Positions 24,834 to 32,459 of a DNA stretch of 32,459 nt are shown piece by piece. Position numbers and translations under genes: made by a program. Source of the DNA: Sphingosinicella sp. CPCC 101087 (GTDB taxonomy: Bacteria > Pseudomonadota > Alphaproteobacteria > Sphingomonadales > Sphingomonadaceae); NCBI RefSeq assembly GCF_004151485.1, contig NZ_SBFF01000019.1, forward strand, positions 1 through 32,459, in the 5' to 3' direction. Each line of letters opens with the position of its first letter. The first letter of the stretch is position 1. The notes under the pieces are model-generated. The model was not told where the DNA came from. It saw nothing but the letters and a program-made list of their open reading frames with translations, and ran no database searches.

Positions 24834-25625
24834 TACTGTCCGTTCACCATAGGAATTTTTCCCGCATCCGTGACCGCCTCTGCATTCTGGTTGGTTCGCT
24901 CAGTGCAGCCACCCAGCACTGAAAAGGACGAAGATCGTCCATGCCGATCCGGTCGGACGTGGCCGTCGGCCGACCGGAGGTTTCGGGCGAATTCAGGTGC
25001 TCCCGCGGCAGTGGCGCGACATCATCAGCGCACATGGTTGGGCCGTCACGAGGACCAGGAAAGCGACACCGCTCATATCGTGCTTCCCTCCTGCCGGTCA
25101 CGTGGTCAGCATGAATCGGCATTTCGGCCTGAGGAGACGCATGATGAACCCGGCACCGTCTTCCAGCGCATGCTGCTCGCGACGGCGGTGCCGCTGACGC
25201 TCGCAGCCTGCGAGGCGCGCGCGGATAGAGAAGCAGAGTACCCACCCTCTGCTTGAATCCCTAGAACCGCTGATGCCCAAGCCTGGCGGTAACCAACCCT
25301 CTCTTTTGCTGGAACGCATTGGCCGCTACGCTGCAAAGTTGCGCTGGTCGCCTCGACCGGCCGTGAACGGGTTCCCGGATGCGCGCACGATAAGGCTGGG
25401 TGCTCGGATATCGTTCTGATCGTCTCGGCGTCGAGCGTCGCCTGGCCAGTGTTGCCGACGCCCCGGGGCCGGGACCGCTCCGGAACCGGCGCCCGAAGGG
25501 CATCGGGCTGCTGGAATTTCCACCCCGCGCCGGCAATTGTCTATGCGGGGCCAATGCGAATACAGACACTCCGCACCAGCTCCGGCCCCGAAGGTCACGT
25601 CGATGAAAATGTCAGGTCACCAGCA
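24834..25625. other. 790-bp stretch without a supported gene; possible lipoprotein remnant
   Basis: No convincing gene. Near its middle a short frame reads RMLLATAVPLTLAACEARAD and stops at 25256; this looks like the lipobox start (LAAC) of a lipoprotein but ends eight residues later. The upstream ATGATG at 25141, after GAGGAGACGC, is in a different frame, so this could be a decayed gene. The stretch must also hold the iclR promoter. Confidence 0.35.
25512..25522. promoter_or_regulatory. Possible IclR site upstream of iclR-type gene
   Basis: TGGAATTTCCA is a perfect 11-bp dyad about 104 bp upstream of the IclR start. It uses the same GGAA/TTCC half-sites as the tandem boxes at 26408 and 27628 but with a 1-bp spacer. 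It could mediate autoregulation; a chance match is possible. Confidence 0.3.
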
Positions 25626-26414
25626 ATGACATCGTCCTCGGACGAGAAGGAGCGCGGATCCGGCGCGCGCCTGTTGCTGCTCCTGGACATAATCGCAGGT
25701 GTCGAGGGCGATTTCGTCCTCAAGGACCTGGCGACCCGCGCGCGCCTGCCGGTCAGCAGCGTCCATCGGTTGCTGCAGATACTGGTGAAAGCGGGGCTGG
25801 TGGAGCGTGCGGGTAGCGTCGCCTATCGGCCCGGACGGGAATTGTTCCGGCTGGCCTCGCGCGTGCTGCGCCACATGGACTATGCGACGGTGGCCAAGCC
25901 TTTCGTCAAGGCGCTGTGGGACCGCTGGCAGGAAACCGCGGTCTTCTCGCTTTATCGCCCCGCGAACCACAGCGCCCTGGTGGTCGAGCTCATCCAGACG
26001 CCCCACCCGCTGCGCCATGTCCTCGAGCCGGATACCGAGCTCTCGTTGCTCTGGGGATCCCTGGGCCGGTCGATTCTCGCCCACCTGCCGCAGGAGGAGT
26101 TCGCCGCCGCCTATGCGAAGGCCGGGCTCGGGCCGATCACGCACGAGCCGCCAGTGAGCGCGGCGGTGCTCGCCCAGGAGCTCGAGAAGATCCGCAATGA
26201 CGGCGTCGCCGTCTTCAACAGCGAGGAAGCCGAACTGGCCGGGGTCGCTGCACCCGTTTTTGCGGGCGGCGTCGTGATCGGATCGCTGGGCGTGACCCAG
26301 CCCACCTATCGCTTCGCGCGGCTCGATGTCGAAGCCCTTGCCGCCGACGTCCGCGAGGGCGCGGCAGCACTCAGCGCGGCCCTGGGCGACATGGCTGGCG
26401 AAAGTAATTCCTGA
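25626..26414 (+). CDS. IclR family transcriptional regulator
   Basis: DNA-binding regulator of 262 residues, typical of the IclR family. A winged HTH occupies about 15-70 (LLLLLDIIAGVEGDFVLKDLA then LPVSSVHRLLQILVKAGLVE). A GAF-like effector domain follows (about 85-255), including the family-typical segments LLWGSLGRSILAHLP and EAELAGVAAPVFAGGVVIGSLGV. I chose ATG 25626, just before the HTH; the frame extends upstream to 25449 without features, and the ribosome-binding site is weak. It is followed in the same direction by a decarboxylase-like gene after 104 bp that contains the tandem operators. IclR proteins may activate or repress; here the boxes sit just upstream of the -35, a position common for activators. 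Confidence 0.92.
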   Translation: MTSSSDEKERGSGARLLLLLDIIAGVEGDFVLKDLATRARLPVSSVHRLLQILVKAGLVERAGSVAYRPGRELFRLASRVLRHMDYATVAKPFVKALWDRWQETAVFSLYRPANHSALVVELIQTPHPLRHVLEPDTELSLLWGSLGRSILAHLPQEEFAAAYAKAGLGPITHEPPVSAAVLAQELEKIRNDGVAVFNSEEAELAGVAAPVFAGGVVIGSLGVTQPTYRFARLDVEALAADVREGAAALSAALGDMAGESNS

Positions 26415-26443
26415 TACCGGAATTGCGTTTCCGGATGACGGAA
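26408..26443 (+). promoter_or_regulatory. Tandem IclR-type operators, set 1
   Basis: Two TTCC-N7-GGAA boxes, at 26408-26422 (arms extend to AATTCC and GGAATT) and 26429-26443, 21 bp apart (two helical turns). The same arrangement recurs at 27628-27663. GGAA/TTCC half-sites are typical of IclR-family operators. The set lies between the IclR gene stop and the -35 of the next promoter. Confidence 0.75.
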
Positions 26444-26448
26444 TTTCG

Positions 26449-26476
26449 TTGACTCGACCCGCTGCCCGTCTAGCCT
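26449..26476 (+). promoter_or_regulatory. Sigma70-type promoter of the decarboxylase-like gene
   Basis: TTGACT (26449-26454), 16-bp spacer, TAGCCT (26471-26476), 42 bp before the start codon. The -35 begins 5 bp after the second operator box. The hexamers and spacing match the promoter at 27670. Confidence 0.65.
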
Positions 26477-26518
26477 TGGCTCCGAGGCCTCACAGAAGGC
26501 GCAAGCAGGAGGGCTGGG

Positions 26519-27625
26519 ATGTCGGTCGATCGCAGGGAGTTCTTGGTCGCCGGAGCGGGCCTGCTGGCGGCACCCGCTTTGGCAGAGGCCGGATCAGGAG
26601 CGCAGGCGCAAAGGCAGCCGGCCCGGCAGCCGCCGCTGCGGCGCATCGCGACCGAAGAAGCCTGGACCATCCCGGAGCATCTCGACGCGCTGGCACCCCT
26701 GAGCCAGGGCACCTGGCGCAATCTCGATGTCGAGGTGATCAATCCGGCGGGCTCGCGCGCGACCGAGCCACTCTATGCCAATCTGCTGGACACCCAAAGG
26801 CGGCTGGCGGAGATGGACCGGCTCGGCATCGACATGCAGGTGCTTTCGCTCACGTCGCCCGGCGTGCAGTTGTTCCGCGCGGACCGTGCCGTCGCGCTTG
26901 CCGCCCTCGCCAACGACCGGCTGGCCGAGGTCGTAGGATCCGCCCCGACCCGATTTGCGGGCCTGGCCAGTTTTGCGCCCCAGGATCCGGCACGCGCATC
27001 ACGGGAAATGGAGCGTGCCGTCGAGCGGCTTGGATTGAGCGGCTTCATCGTAAACTCGCACACCGACAACGAATATCTCGACGAACAGAAATACTGGCCG
27101 ATCCTGGAGGCGGCCGAAGCGCTCGACCGCCCGATCTATATACATCCCCGCTGCCCCTCGGACGGGATGGCGGCGCCGTTCCGGGGCAATCGGCTGCAAT
27201 CGGCGATCTGGGGATTCGCTATCGAGACGGGAACGCATGCCATGCGGCTCATCACCTCGGGCGTGTTCGACCGGTTTCCGAAACTCAGGATCGTGCTTGG
27301 CCACATGGGCGAGAACATCCCCTTCTACCTGTGGCGGAGCGACCATTGGTTCGAGCGGCGCCGGGACGTCTATCGCTCCTCCCTCAAGCCTTCGGAGGTG
27401 TTCCGCCGCAACTTCATGATCACGACCAGCGGCGTCGAGCATGAACCGGCGCTCCGCTACGCAATAGAGGTTCTCGGCGCGGATCGAGTGATGTGGGCAA
27501 TTGACTACCCTTATGAGGCGATGTCGCCCGCCACGACTTTCCTGAACGACGCGCGGATCGAGGACGCGGACCGCGCAGCGATCTTCCACCGCAATGCCGA
27601 GCGGATATTCCACCTCCCCACCTGA
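26519..27625 (+). CDS. Tat-exported amidohydrolase_2, 5-carboxyvanillate/gamma-resorcylate decarboxylase-like
   Basis: 368 residues. A twin-arginine signal (DRREFLVAGAGLLAAPALA) predicts export of a folded metalloenzyme. The body follows the ACMSD/amidohydrolase_2 family and closely recalls LigW of Sphingobium SYK-6: RIATEEAW with the first metal Glu, LSLTSPGVQL, NSHTDNEYLDEQKYWPILEA, IYIHP (His), IETGTHAMRLITSGVFDRFP, VLGHMGEN (His) and WAIDYPYE (Asp). All four metal-site positions are kept, so an active decarboxylase or hydrolase is expected. A non-oxidative decarboxylation of a hydroxylated aromatic acid is the likely reaction by family; the actual substrate is unknown. Export is unusual, since LigW itself is cytosolic. 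AGGAGGG lies about 5 nt before the ATG. It has its own IclR-type promoter. Confidence 0.88.
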   Translation: MSVDRREFLVAGAGLLAAPALAEAGSGAQAQRQPARQPPLRRIATEEAWTIPEHLDALAPLSQGTWRNLDVEVINPAGSRATEPLYANLLDTQRRLAEMDRLGIDMQVLSLTSPGVQLFRADRAVALAALANDRLAEVVGSAPTRFAGLASFAPQDPARASREMERAVERLGLSGFIVNSHTDNEYLDEQKYWPILEAAEALDRPIYIHPRCPSDGMAAPFRGNRLQSAIWGFAIETGTHAMRLITSGVFDRFPKLRIVLGHMGENIPFYLWRSDHWFERRRDVYRSSLKPSEVFRRNFMITTSGVEHEPALRYAIEVLGADRVMWAIDYPYEAMSPATTFLNDARIEDADRAAIFHRNAERIFHLPT

Positions 27626-27627
27626 AT

Positions 27628-27663
27628 TTCCGATATATGGAATCTTAGTTCCTTATTTTGAAA
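27628..27663 (+). promoter_or_regulatory. Tandem IclR-type operators, set 2
   Basis: TTCC-N7-GGAA at 27628-27642 and TTCC-N7-GAAA at 27649-27663, again 21 bp apart. The same GAAATTTCG/GGAATTTCG-type sequence leads into the -35 as at set 1. It begins 3 bp after the stop of the decarboxylase-like gene. Confidence 0.75.
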
Positions 27664-27669
27664 TTTCGA

Positions 27670-27697
27670 TTGACTTTGTGCCGGGGCTGAATAGCCA
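27670..27697 (+). promoter_or_regulatory. Sigma70-type promoter of the TBDR-dioxygenase-ThDP operon
   Basis: TTGACT (27670-27675), 16-bp spacer, TAGCCA (27692-27697). It matches the promoter at 26449 in hexamers, spacing and position relative to the operators. A leader of about 40 nt precedes the ATG at 27746. Confidence 0.65.
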
Positions 27698-27745
27698 TGC
27701 CCTCAGCAAAGAGCGCCGGAGGGCGCCGCAATGGGGAGGAATGGC

Positions 27746-30184
27746 ATGGAGAGGCTGTTCGATCTGAAAGAAGGCCGCGTCTCGCGGCTTTCCACTGGAG
27801 CGCGATGGAGCGGCTCGCTCGCGGCCCTGCTGGCCGGGTTGGCGAGCCCGGCGCTGGCCCAGGAATCGCCCATCGATTCCGCCGAAGCCGCCGATGAGGC
27901 CGCGACGGTCGAGGAGATCGTGGTCACCGCCCAGTTTCGCGAGCAACGCCTGCAGGACACGCCGATTTCGATCACGGCGGTGACGGGCGAGATGCTGGAA
28001 GCGCGCAGCCAGACCAGCATCGCCCAGGTCGCCGCGCAGGCGCCCAACGTCAATTTGCAGGAAGCGCCGGCCACCTACGGGCCCTCGATACAGGCCTTCA
28101 TCCGAGGCGTGGGTCAGTCGGATTCCACCTTCGCCCTCGAGCCGGGCGTCGGCCTCTATGTCGACGATGTCTATTATTCCACGCTGCAAGGCTCGATGCT
28201 GGAACTGCTCGACCTCGAGCGCATCGAGATCCTGCGCGGTCCACAGGGCACGCTCGCGGGGCAGAACTCGATCGGCGGCGCGATCCGGCTCTATTCACGC
28301 CGTCCCGACGGGGATGACGGAGGCTATGTCCAGGCGACCTACGGCCGCTTCCAGCGAACCGAGTTGCGCGGCGCCGCCGACTTCACGCTGGTGCCGGATC
28401 AATTGTTCGCACGCATATCGGGGACGGCGGTCAATCGCGAGGGCTATGTCACGCGCTACGATTACCGGTGCACGCATCCGGATTCCCCGATCCGCTCGTT
28501 CGCGACCTCGAACGACTGCGTCCTCGGCACAGAGGGCGGCAAATCCTATGTCGCGGGCCGCGCAACCGTGCGCTGGGTTCCGCGCGACGATCTCGAATTC
28601 CTGGTGATCGGCGACGTGACGCGCGACGACAGCGAGTCCGCGCCCTCGACTTTGCTTTACGTGGGTTCTCTCGCCGGGCCGGGCACGCCGGCGACCCCAC
28701 CCTATCTGCTCGACGGCGTCCAACTCGGCACGCCGGCGGGCTCGCCGTTCATCACTTATTCGCCCTACGGCAACTTCGCGCTCGACACCTTCACGGACAG
28801 CCGGTTCGTCAGCTACGAGAATTACATCAACTCGGAACCGCGCGACGGCACCGCGCCTTATTCGGTGCCGTCGGAGAACTCGCTCGACACCTGGGGGGTT
28901 TCGGGGCAGCTCAACTGGGATGTCACTGGCAATCTCTCGCTGACCTCGATCAGCGCCTATCGCCACTATAATGCGATCTTCTCGTCGGCGGAATCTTCGC
29001 CGCTCAACACATCGCTCGTCACGAATGACGTGACGCACCGCCAGTTCACCCAGGAGCTGCGGCTGACCGGCCAGGTCGGCAGGCTCATCGACTATACGGT
29101 GGGCGGCTTCTATCTGGACTCGCACAGCGAGGGCGGCTCGCGAGTCCAGCTCACCACGCTCGAATTCCGCCAGACCGACGATGTGCGTCAGGAGACCAAG
29201 GCGGCCTTCGCCAATGTCGAGGTCCACGTTACCGATGCGCTGAGCCTGATCGGGGGGCTGCGCTACAGCGATATCACCAAGACCTTCACTTATGCGCGCC
29301 TCGGGACGCCCGGCAACATCTATGGCGGCGCGGCGCCGCCTGCGCTGGCCCCGCTCGACGGGCTCGTCGTGGAGTTTTCGGGCGACCGCGTCGATTATCG
29401 CGCGATCGTACAATATCGCTGGTCCGACCAGCTGATGACCTACGCGCAGGTCGCGACGGGCTTCAAGAGCGGCGGCGCCAATCCGCGGCCCTTCTTCCCC
29501 AGTCAGGCGCTGAGCCACGACCCCGAGGTCCTGACCGCTTATGAGGTCGGCTTCAAGAGCGACATGTTCGACCGCCTGCTCAGGCTCAACGCCTCCGCCT
29601 TCCTCAACCGGTACAGCGACATCCTGGTCTCGGTCGCGACCTGCCCGACCGTCCCGGCGACACCCTGCGCGCTGCCGCTCAACGCCGGAGAGGCGGAGCT
29701 CCGGGGCTTCGAACTCGAGGCCTCGTTGCGGCCGGTCGCCGGCCTCCTGATCGACGCGTCGCTCGGCTATCTCGATTTCGAATATAAGTCGATCTCCGCG
29801 CTCGGCACGAGCGCCGGCATCACCTTGGATATGGACGCGCCGTTCGTGCAGGAGTGGCGGTGGAGCATCGGTGCCCAATATGAGATCGACCTCGGCAGCC
29901 TCGGCACCCTGACGCCGCGCCTCGACGTCAGCCATCAAAGCCCCTTCTTCGCCCAGGCGATCAACCGGCCGCCCTTCAACCGGGTGGAATCGCGGACCCT
30001 CGCCAATGCACGGCTCACCTACCGCGATCCCGGCCGCGACTGGCAGGTCTCGCTCGAAGTGACCAATCTCACTGACGAATTCTACTATGACGGGATCTTC
30101 GACAATCGCGGCTCCACCTCCTCCATCCAGGGACGGCCCGGGCGGCCCCGCGAGTGGGCGATCACGCTGAGACGCAATTTCTAG
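27746..30184 (+). CDS. TonB-dependent outer-membrane receptor (region E)
   Basis: Outer-membrane receptor of 812 residues. The ATG at 27746 follows GGGGAGGA by 5 nt; an ATG at 27731 would remove that site. A signal peptide ends near ALA-QES (about 35). The TonB box is EEIVVTAQ, and the plug follows with LQDTPISITAVTGEML, FIRGVGQSD, GLYVDDVYY and LERIEILRGPQGTLAGQNSIGG. The barrel ends REWAITLRRNF with a C-terminal Phe. These plug motifs are those of the sphingomonad receptors common next to aromatic and xenobiotic catabolic genes. It is first in an operon with the dioxygenase and ThDP genes (gaps 44 and 45 bp) and is under the set-2 operators, so it probably imports the substrate of this pathway. 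Confidence 0.95.
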   Translation: MERLFDLKEGRVSRLSTGARWSGSLAALLAGLASPALAQESPIDSAEAADEAATVEEIVVTAQFREQRLQDTPISITAVTGEMLEARSQTSIAQVAAQAPNVNLQEAPATYGPSIQAFIRGVGQSDSTFALEPGVGLYVDDVYYSTLQGSMLELLDLERIEILRGPQGTLAGQNSIGGAIRLYSRRPDGDDGGYVQATYGRFQRTELRGAADFTLVPDQLFARISGTAVNREGYVTRYDYRCTHPDSPIRSFATSNDCVLGTEGGKSYVAGRATVRWVPRDDLEFLVIGDVTRDDSESAPSTLLYVGSLAGPGTPATPPYLLDGVQLGTPAGSPFITYSPYGNFALDTFTDSRFVSYENYINSEPRDGTAPYSVPSENSLDTWGVSGQLNWDVTGNLSLTSISAYRHYNAIFSSAESSPLNTSLVTNDVTHRQFTQELRLTGQVGRLIDYTVGGFYLDSHSEGGSRVQLTTLEFRQTDDVRQETKAAFANVEVHVTDALSLIGGLRYSDITKTFTYARLGTPGNIYGGAAPPALAPLDGLVVEFSGDRVDYRAIVQYRWSDQLMTYAQVATGFKSGGANPRPFFPSQALSHDPEVLTAYEVGFKSDMFDRLLRLNASAFLNRYSDILVSVATCPTVPATPCALPLNAGEAELRGFELEASLRPVAGLLIDASLGYLDFEYKSISALGTSAGITLDMDAPFVQEWRWSIGAQYEIDLGSLGTLTPRLDVSHQSPFFAQAINRPPFNRVESRTLANARLTYRDPGRDWQVSLEVTNLTDEFYYDGIFDNRGSTSSIQGRPGRPREWAITLRRNF

Positions 30185-30228
30185 GCATCGCGGCGCCCGG
30201 CGCCGATCTGTGAACAGGAGTGATTTCG

Positions 30229-31185
30229 ATGGCCACCACGCTCGACAAGCCTCAAGCCGCCCCGGCGCAGCCGGAGGGGACGATCGTCGCCGGGCTGCCC
30301 ATGCCGCGGTTCGAGAGGATTCAGGTGGAGCCGATAAGCGGAGCCTGCGGTGCGGAAATCTCGGGCGTGGACCTGCGCCAGCCGCTGGACGACGAGACCC
30401 TCGCCGAGGTGATGAAGGCCTTCGAGCATTTCCTGGTCATCGTGTTTCGCGACCAGGACCTCACCGTCGACCAGCACAAGGCCTTTTCGGACCTCTTCGG
30501 CGAGCGGATGGAGCTGCCGCAGGCCCCCACCTACGGCGAGCATAGCGACATGCAGGAGGTTCGCCGCGAGGCGCACGAGCCGTCAAACGTCGTACCGTCC
30601 TTCGAATATTTCCACACCGACAGCCCGTTCCTCGCCCAGCCGCCCAAATGCATCGTGATGCGGGCGCTCGAGGTCCCCAGATATGGCGGCGATACCGCAT
30701 TCTCGAACGGCTATCTCGTCTATGAGAGCCTTTCGGACGGGCTCAAGACGCTGCTCGACGGGCTGGAGGTCGTCTATTCGGGCAAGGACATCTGGGCCCG
30801 GAACGAAAAGCTGCCGCCCGAAAAGCGCCTTCGTCTGCGCGAGTCCCACGGCTTTGGCGAGCACGAGCTCGAGAACGTCCATCCCGCCGTGCGCGTCCAC
30901 CCGGCGACCGGCCGCAAGGCGCTCTATGCCACGACCGCCTATTTCCGCCACTTCGTCGGATGGAACGAGGCCGACAGCTGGGCGCTGCTGAACCATCTTC
31001 AGTCGCTCGCCCAGTACCTCCACTTCCAGTGCCGGGTGAAGTGGAAGAAGGACACGGTCATCGTCTGGGACAACCGGTTCCTGCTCCATCGCGGCGTGCA
31101 CGACTTCACGATGGAGCGCCGCCATCTGTGCCGCACCACCGTGCGCGGGGAACGCCCGCTCGGCCCTAACAGCGCTCGTGTCTGA
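30229..31185 (+). CDS. TauD/TfdA family 2-oxoglutarate-dependent dioxygenase
   Basis: Fe(II)/2OG dioxygenase of 318 residues. The iron facial triad is complete: His129 and Asp131 in YFHTDSPF, and His287 in WDNRFLLHRG. The downstream block ERRHLCRTTVRGERP lines up with E. coli TauD so that Arg298 would hold 2OG and Arg302 the substrate anion (my alignment by eye). This suggests an acidic substrate such as a carboxylate or sulfonate. The family covers taurine, alkyl sulfate and aryloxyalkanoate (TfdA) cleavage; which one applies here is not decidable. The ATG at 30229 has AGGAG 8 nt upstream; GTG 30220 is an alternative. Cytosolic. Second gene of the TBDR operon. Confidence 0.92.
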   Translation: MATTLDKPQAAPAQPEGTIVAGLPMPRFERIQVEPISGACGAEISGVDLRQPLDDETLAEVMKAFEHFLVIVFRDQDLTVDQHKAFSDLFGERMELPQAPTYGEHSDMQEVRREAHEPSNVVPSFEYFHTDSPFLAQPPKCIVMRALEVPRYGGDTAFSNGYLVYESLSDGLKTLLDGLEVVYSGKDIWARNEKLPPEKRLRLRESHGFGEHELENVHPAVRVHPATGRKALYATTAYFRHFVGWNEADSWALLNHLQSLAQYLHFQCRVKWKKDTVIVWDNRFLLHRGVHDFTMERRHLCRTTVRGERPLGPNSARV

Positions 31186-31230
31186 AGCGACGGCTGCGCG
31201 GGCGGCGCCGGGGTCGGGGGAAATGGAAGA

Positions 31231-32459
31231 ATGAAGCTGGGCGGAGCGATCGCGCAGGTCCTGAAGCGCGAGGGGGTCGACGTCATATTCGGCTATCCGC
31301 GCAATGCGGTGCTGGAAGAGGCGGCCGCGGCCGGCATTCGCACCGTCATCGTGCGGCAGGAGCGCACCGGCGTCCACATGGCCGACGCCCTTTCGCGGCT
31401 GACCCGCGGCGAGCGGATGGGCGTGTTCGCCATGCAGCACGGGCCGGGCACCGAAAATGCGTATGGCGGCGTCGCGCAGGCCTATGCGGAATCGGTGCCG
31501 GTTCTCGTCCTGCCCCAGGGTTACGCCCGCCGCCTCGCCTTCGTGCCCGACAATTACAACGCTTCGATCTCGATGCGCGACGTCACCAAGCATGCCGAGC
31601 CGGTGACGTCGGTGGATGAGATGGCGACGATCATGCGCCGCGCCTTCACCCAGCTTCGCAACGGACGCCTGCGCCCGGTTCTCGTCGAGCTGCCCAACGA
31701 TCTCTTGTCGGACGAGCTGTCTCGGCCGCTCGATTATCGTCCGGTGGTGCGCGCCCGCTCCGCTCCGGACCCCGATGCGGTCCGCGCGGCCGCGCAGTTG
31801 CTGGTAGCGGCCACGCGGCCCGTCATCCATGCCGGACAGGGCGTGCATTGGGCCGGAGCCTATGACGAGCTGCGCGACCTTGCCGAGCTGCTCGGAGCGC
31901 CGGTCTCCACCACCCTCGAGGGTAAGAGCGCCTTCGACGAGACGCATGAACTTGCGCTCGGGTCGGGAGGCGCTGCCATTCCCCGCACGGTTCGCCATTT
32001 CCTCGACCAGGCCGACCTGATCCTGGGAATCGGCTGCAGCTTCTCGGAAACGGCTTTCGGCGTCGCGATGCCCACCGGCAAGGAGATCATCCATGCGACG
32101 CTCGACCCGGCCGATCTCAACAAGTCGGTGCCCTGCTCGCTGGCGCTGATCGGCGATGCCAAGTGGACGCTCGCCATGCTGGTCCGGGCCGTGCGCGAGC
32201 TCATCGGCACGCCGCGCGAGCGCTCCGCTATCGTCCGCGAGGTCAAGCAGGTGGAGCAGGCCTGGCTGGCCGAATGGTGGCCGCTGCTGACCTGCGACGA
32301 GGCGCCTCTCAGCCCTTATCGCGTTCTTTGGGATCTGCAGCAGACGGTCGACGTCGCAGACACGATCATCACCCACGACGCGGGAAGCCCGCGCGACCAG
32401 CTCTCGCCCTTCTGGAAGACGATCGCGCCGCACAGTTACATCGGATGGGGCAAGTCCAC
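31231..32459 (+). CDS. Thiamine-diphosphate-dependent enzyme, acetolactate synthase-like (partial)
   Basis: N-terminal 409 residues of a ThDP enzyme; the right edge cuts it before the diphosphate/Mg-binding GDG-N region. The pyrimidine-binding domain has VDVIFGYPRNAV, the catalytic Glu44 in VRQERTGVHMADALSRLTRG, and QHGPGTENAYGGVAQAYAES. The middle domain follows (TRPVIHAGQGVHWAGAY, LILGIGCSFSETAFG). The usual FGxPG reads GYPRN here. The fold covers acetolactate synthase, benzoylformate decarboxylase, oxalyl-CoA decarboxylase and sulfoacetaldehyde acetyltransferase types; the specific reaction is unknown. The ATG at 31231 follows a GGGGGAAATGGAAG run and is 45 bp after the dioxygenase stop, so it is in the same operon. 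A long minus-strand frame over this gene is a shadow. Confidence 0.9.
   Translation, partial: MKLGGAIAQVLKREGVDVIFGYPRNAVLEEAAAAGIRTVIVRQERTGVHMADALSRLTRGERMGVFAMQHGPGTENAYGGVAQAYAESVPVLVLPQGYARRLAFVPDNYNASISMRDVTKHAEPVTSVDEMATIMRRAFTQLRNGRLRPVLVELPNDLLSDELSRPLDYRPVVRARSAPDPDAVRAAAQLLVAATRPVIHAGQGVHWAGAYDELRDLAELLGAPVSTTLEGKSAFDETHELALGSGGAAIPRTVRHFLDQADLILGIGCSFSETAFGVAMPTGKEIIHATLDPADLNKSVPCSLALIGDAKWTLAMLVRAVRELIGTPRERSAIVREVKQVEQAWLAEWWPLLTCDEAPLSPYRVLWDLQQTVDVADTIITHDAGSPRDQLSPFWKTIAPHSYIGWGKS

Noticed and set aside
28295-29938. 547-codon minus-strand open frame within the region E TBDR
   Set aside because: The plus strand encodes an unmistakable TBDR; the antisense frame reads as charged low-complexity sequence.
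30583-32433. 616-codon minus-strand open frame over the dioxygenase and ThDP genes
   Set aside because: It is antisense to two well-supported genes with catalytic motifs and has no recognisable domain of its own.
1-32459. CRISPR array, tRNA or rRNA genes, insertion sequences, phage genes
   Set aside because: I found no regularly spaced repeats, cloverleaf-like sequence, transposase or integrase frames, or phage structural motifs on reading both strands.

Overview
The window looks like chromosomal DNA of a high-GC alphaproteobacterium, most likely a sphingomonad. The evidence is the GC-rich coding bias, frequent GTG starts, two large TonB-dependent receptors (TBDRs), several c-di-GMP enzymes and gene families typical of Sphingomonadales. 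I see no rRNA, tRNA, CRISPR array, insertion sequence or phage gene. Both window edges cut genes.

Region A (1-6.6 kb, all minus strand) is housekeeping and signalling. It holds a LysM/TPR lipoprotein (cut by the left edge) translationally coupled to an EAL phosphodiesterase with a degenerate GGDEF, a 56-residue small protein, a BaiN/HI0933-type flavoprotein and a GAF-GGDEF-EAL protein. Region B (6.6-8.4 kb, plus) is a TPR protein with a C-terminal 2-oxoglutarate/Fe(II) oxygenase-like domain, convergent with the first TBDR.

Region C (8.5-22.1 kb) is the first of two accessory systems. It contains a TBDR, a MarR regulator overlapping a CDGSH iron-sulfur/bicupin fusion, a class V PLP enzyme divergent from two exported amidohydrolases (imidazolonepropionase/prolidase-like), an APC amino-acid permease and a large exported M14-type zinc peptidase. 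Three promoters share a near-identical 22-bp dyad (14742-14763, 19358-19379, 22089-22110), all in the same orientation relative to the exported amidohydrolase, permease and peptidase genes. I read this as one regulon for importing and hydrolysing a peptide or other amide-bonded compound, with the MarR protein as the candidate regulator. The substrate is unknown.

Region D (22.4-25.6 kb) has a six-helix membrane GGDEF cyclase, an exported protein of unknown function and two long stretches with no convincing gene.

Region E (25.6 kb to the right edge, all plus) is the second accessory system. It has an IclR regulator, a Tat-exported amidohydrolase_2 (5-carboxyvanillate/gamma-resorcylate decarboxylase-like), a TBDR, a TauD/TfdA dioxygenase and a ThDP-dependent enzyme (cut by the edge). 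Two promoters here carry the same tandem TTCC-N7-GGAA operators, 21 bp apart, just upstream of matching TTGACT-N16-TAGCC(T/A) promoters. This points to one IclR-controlled catabolic regulon, probably for an aromatic or aryl-carboxylate compound.
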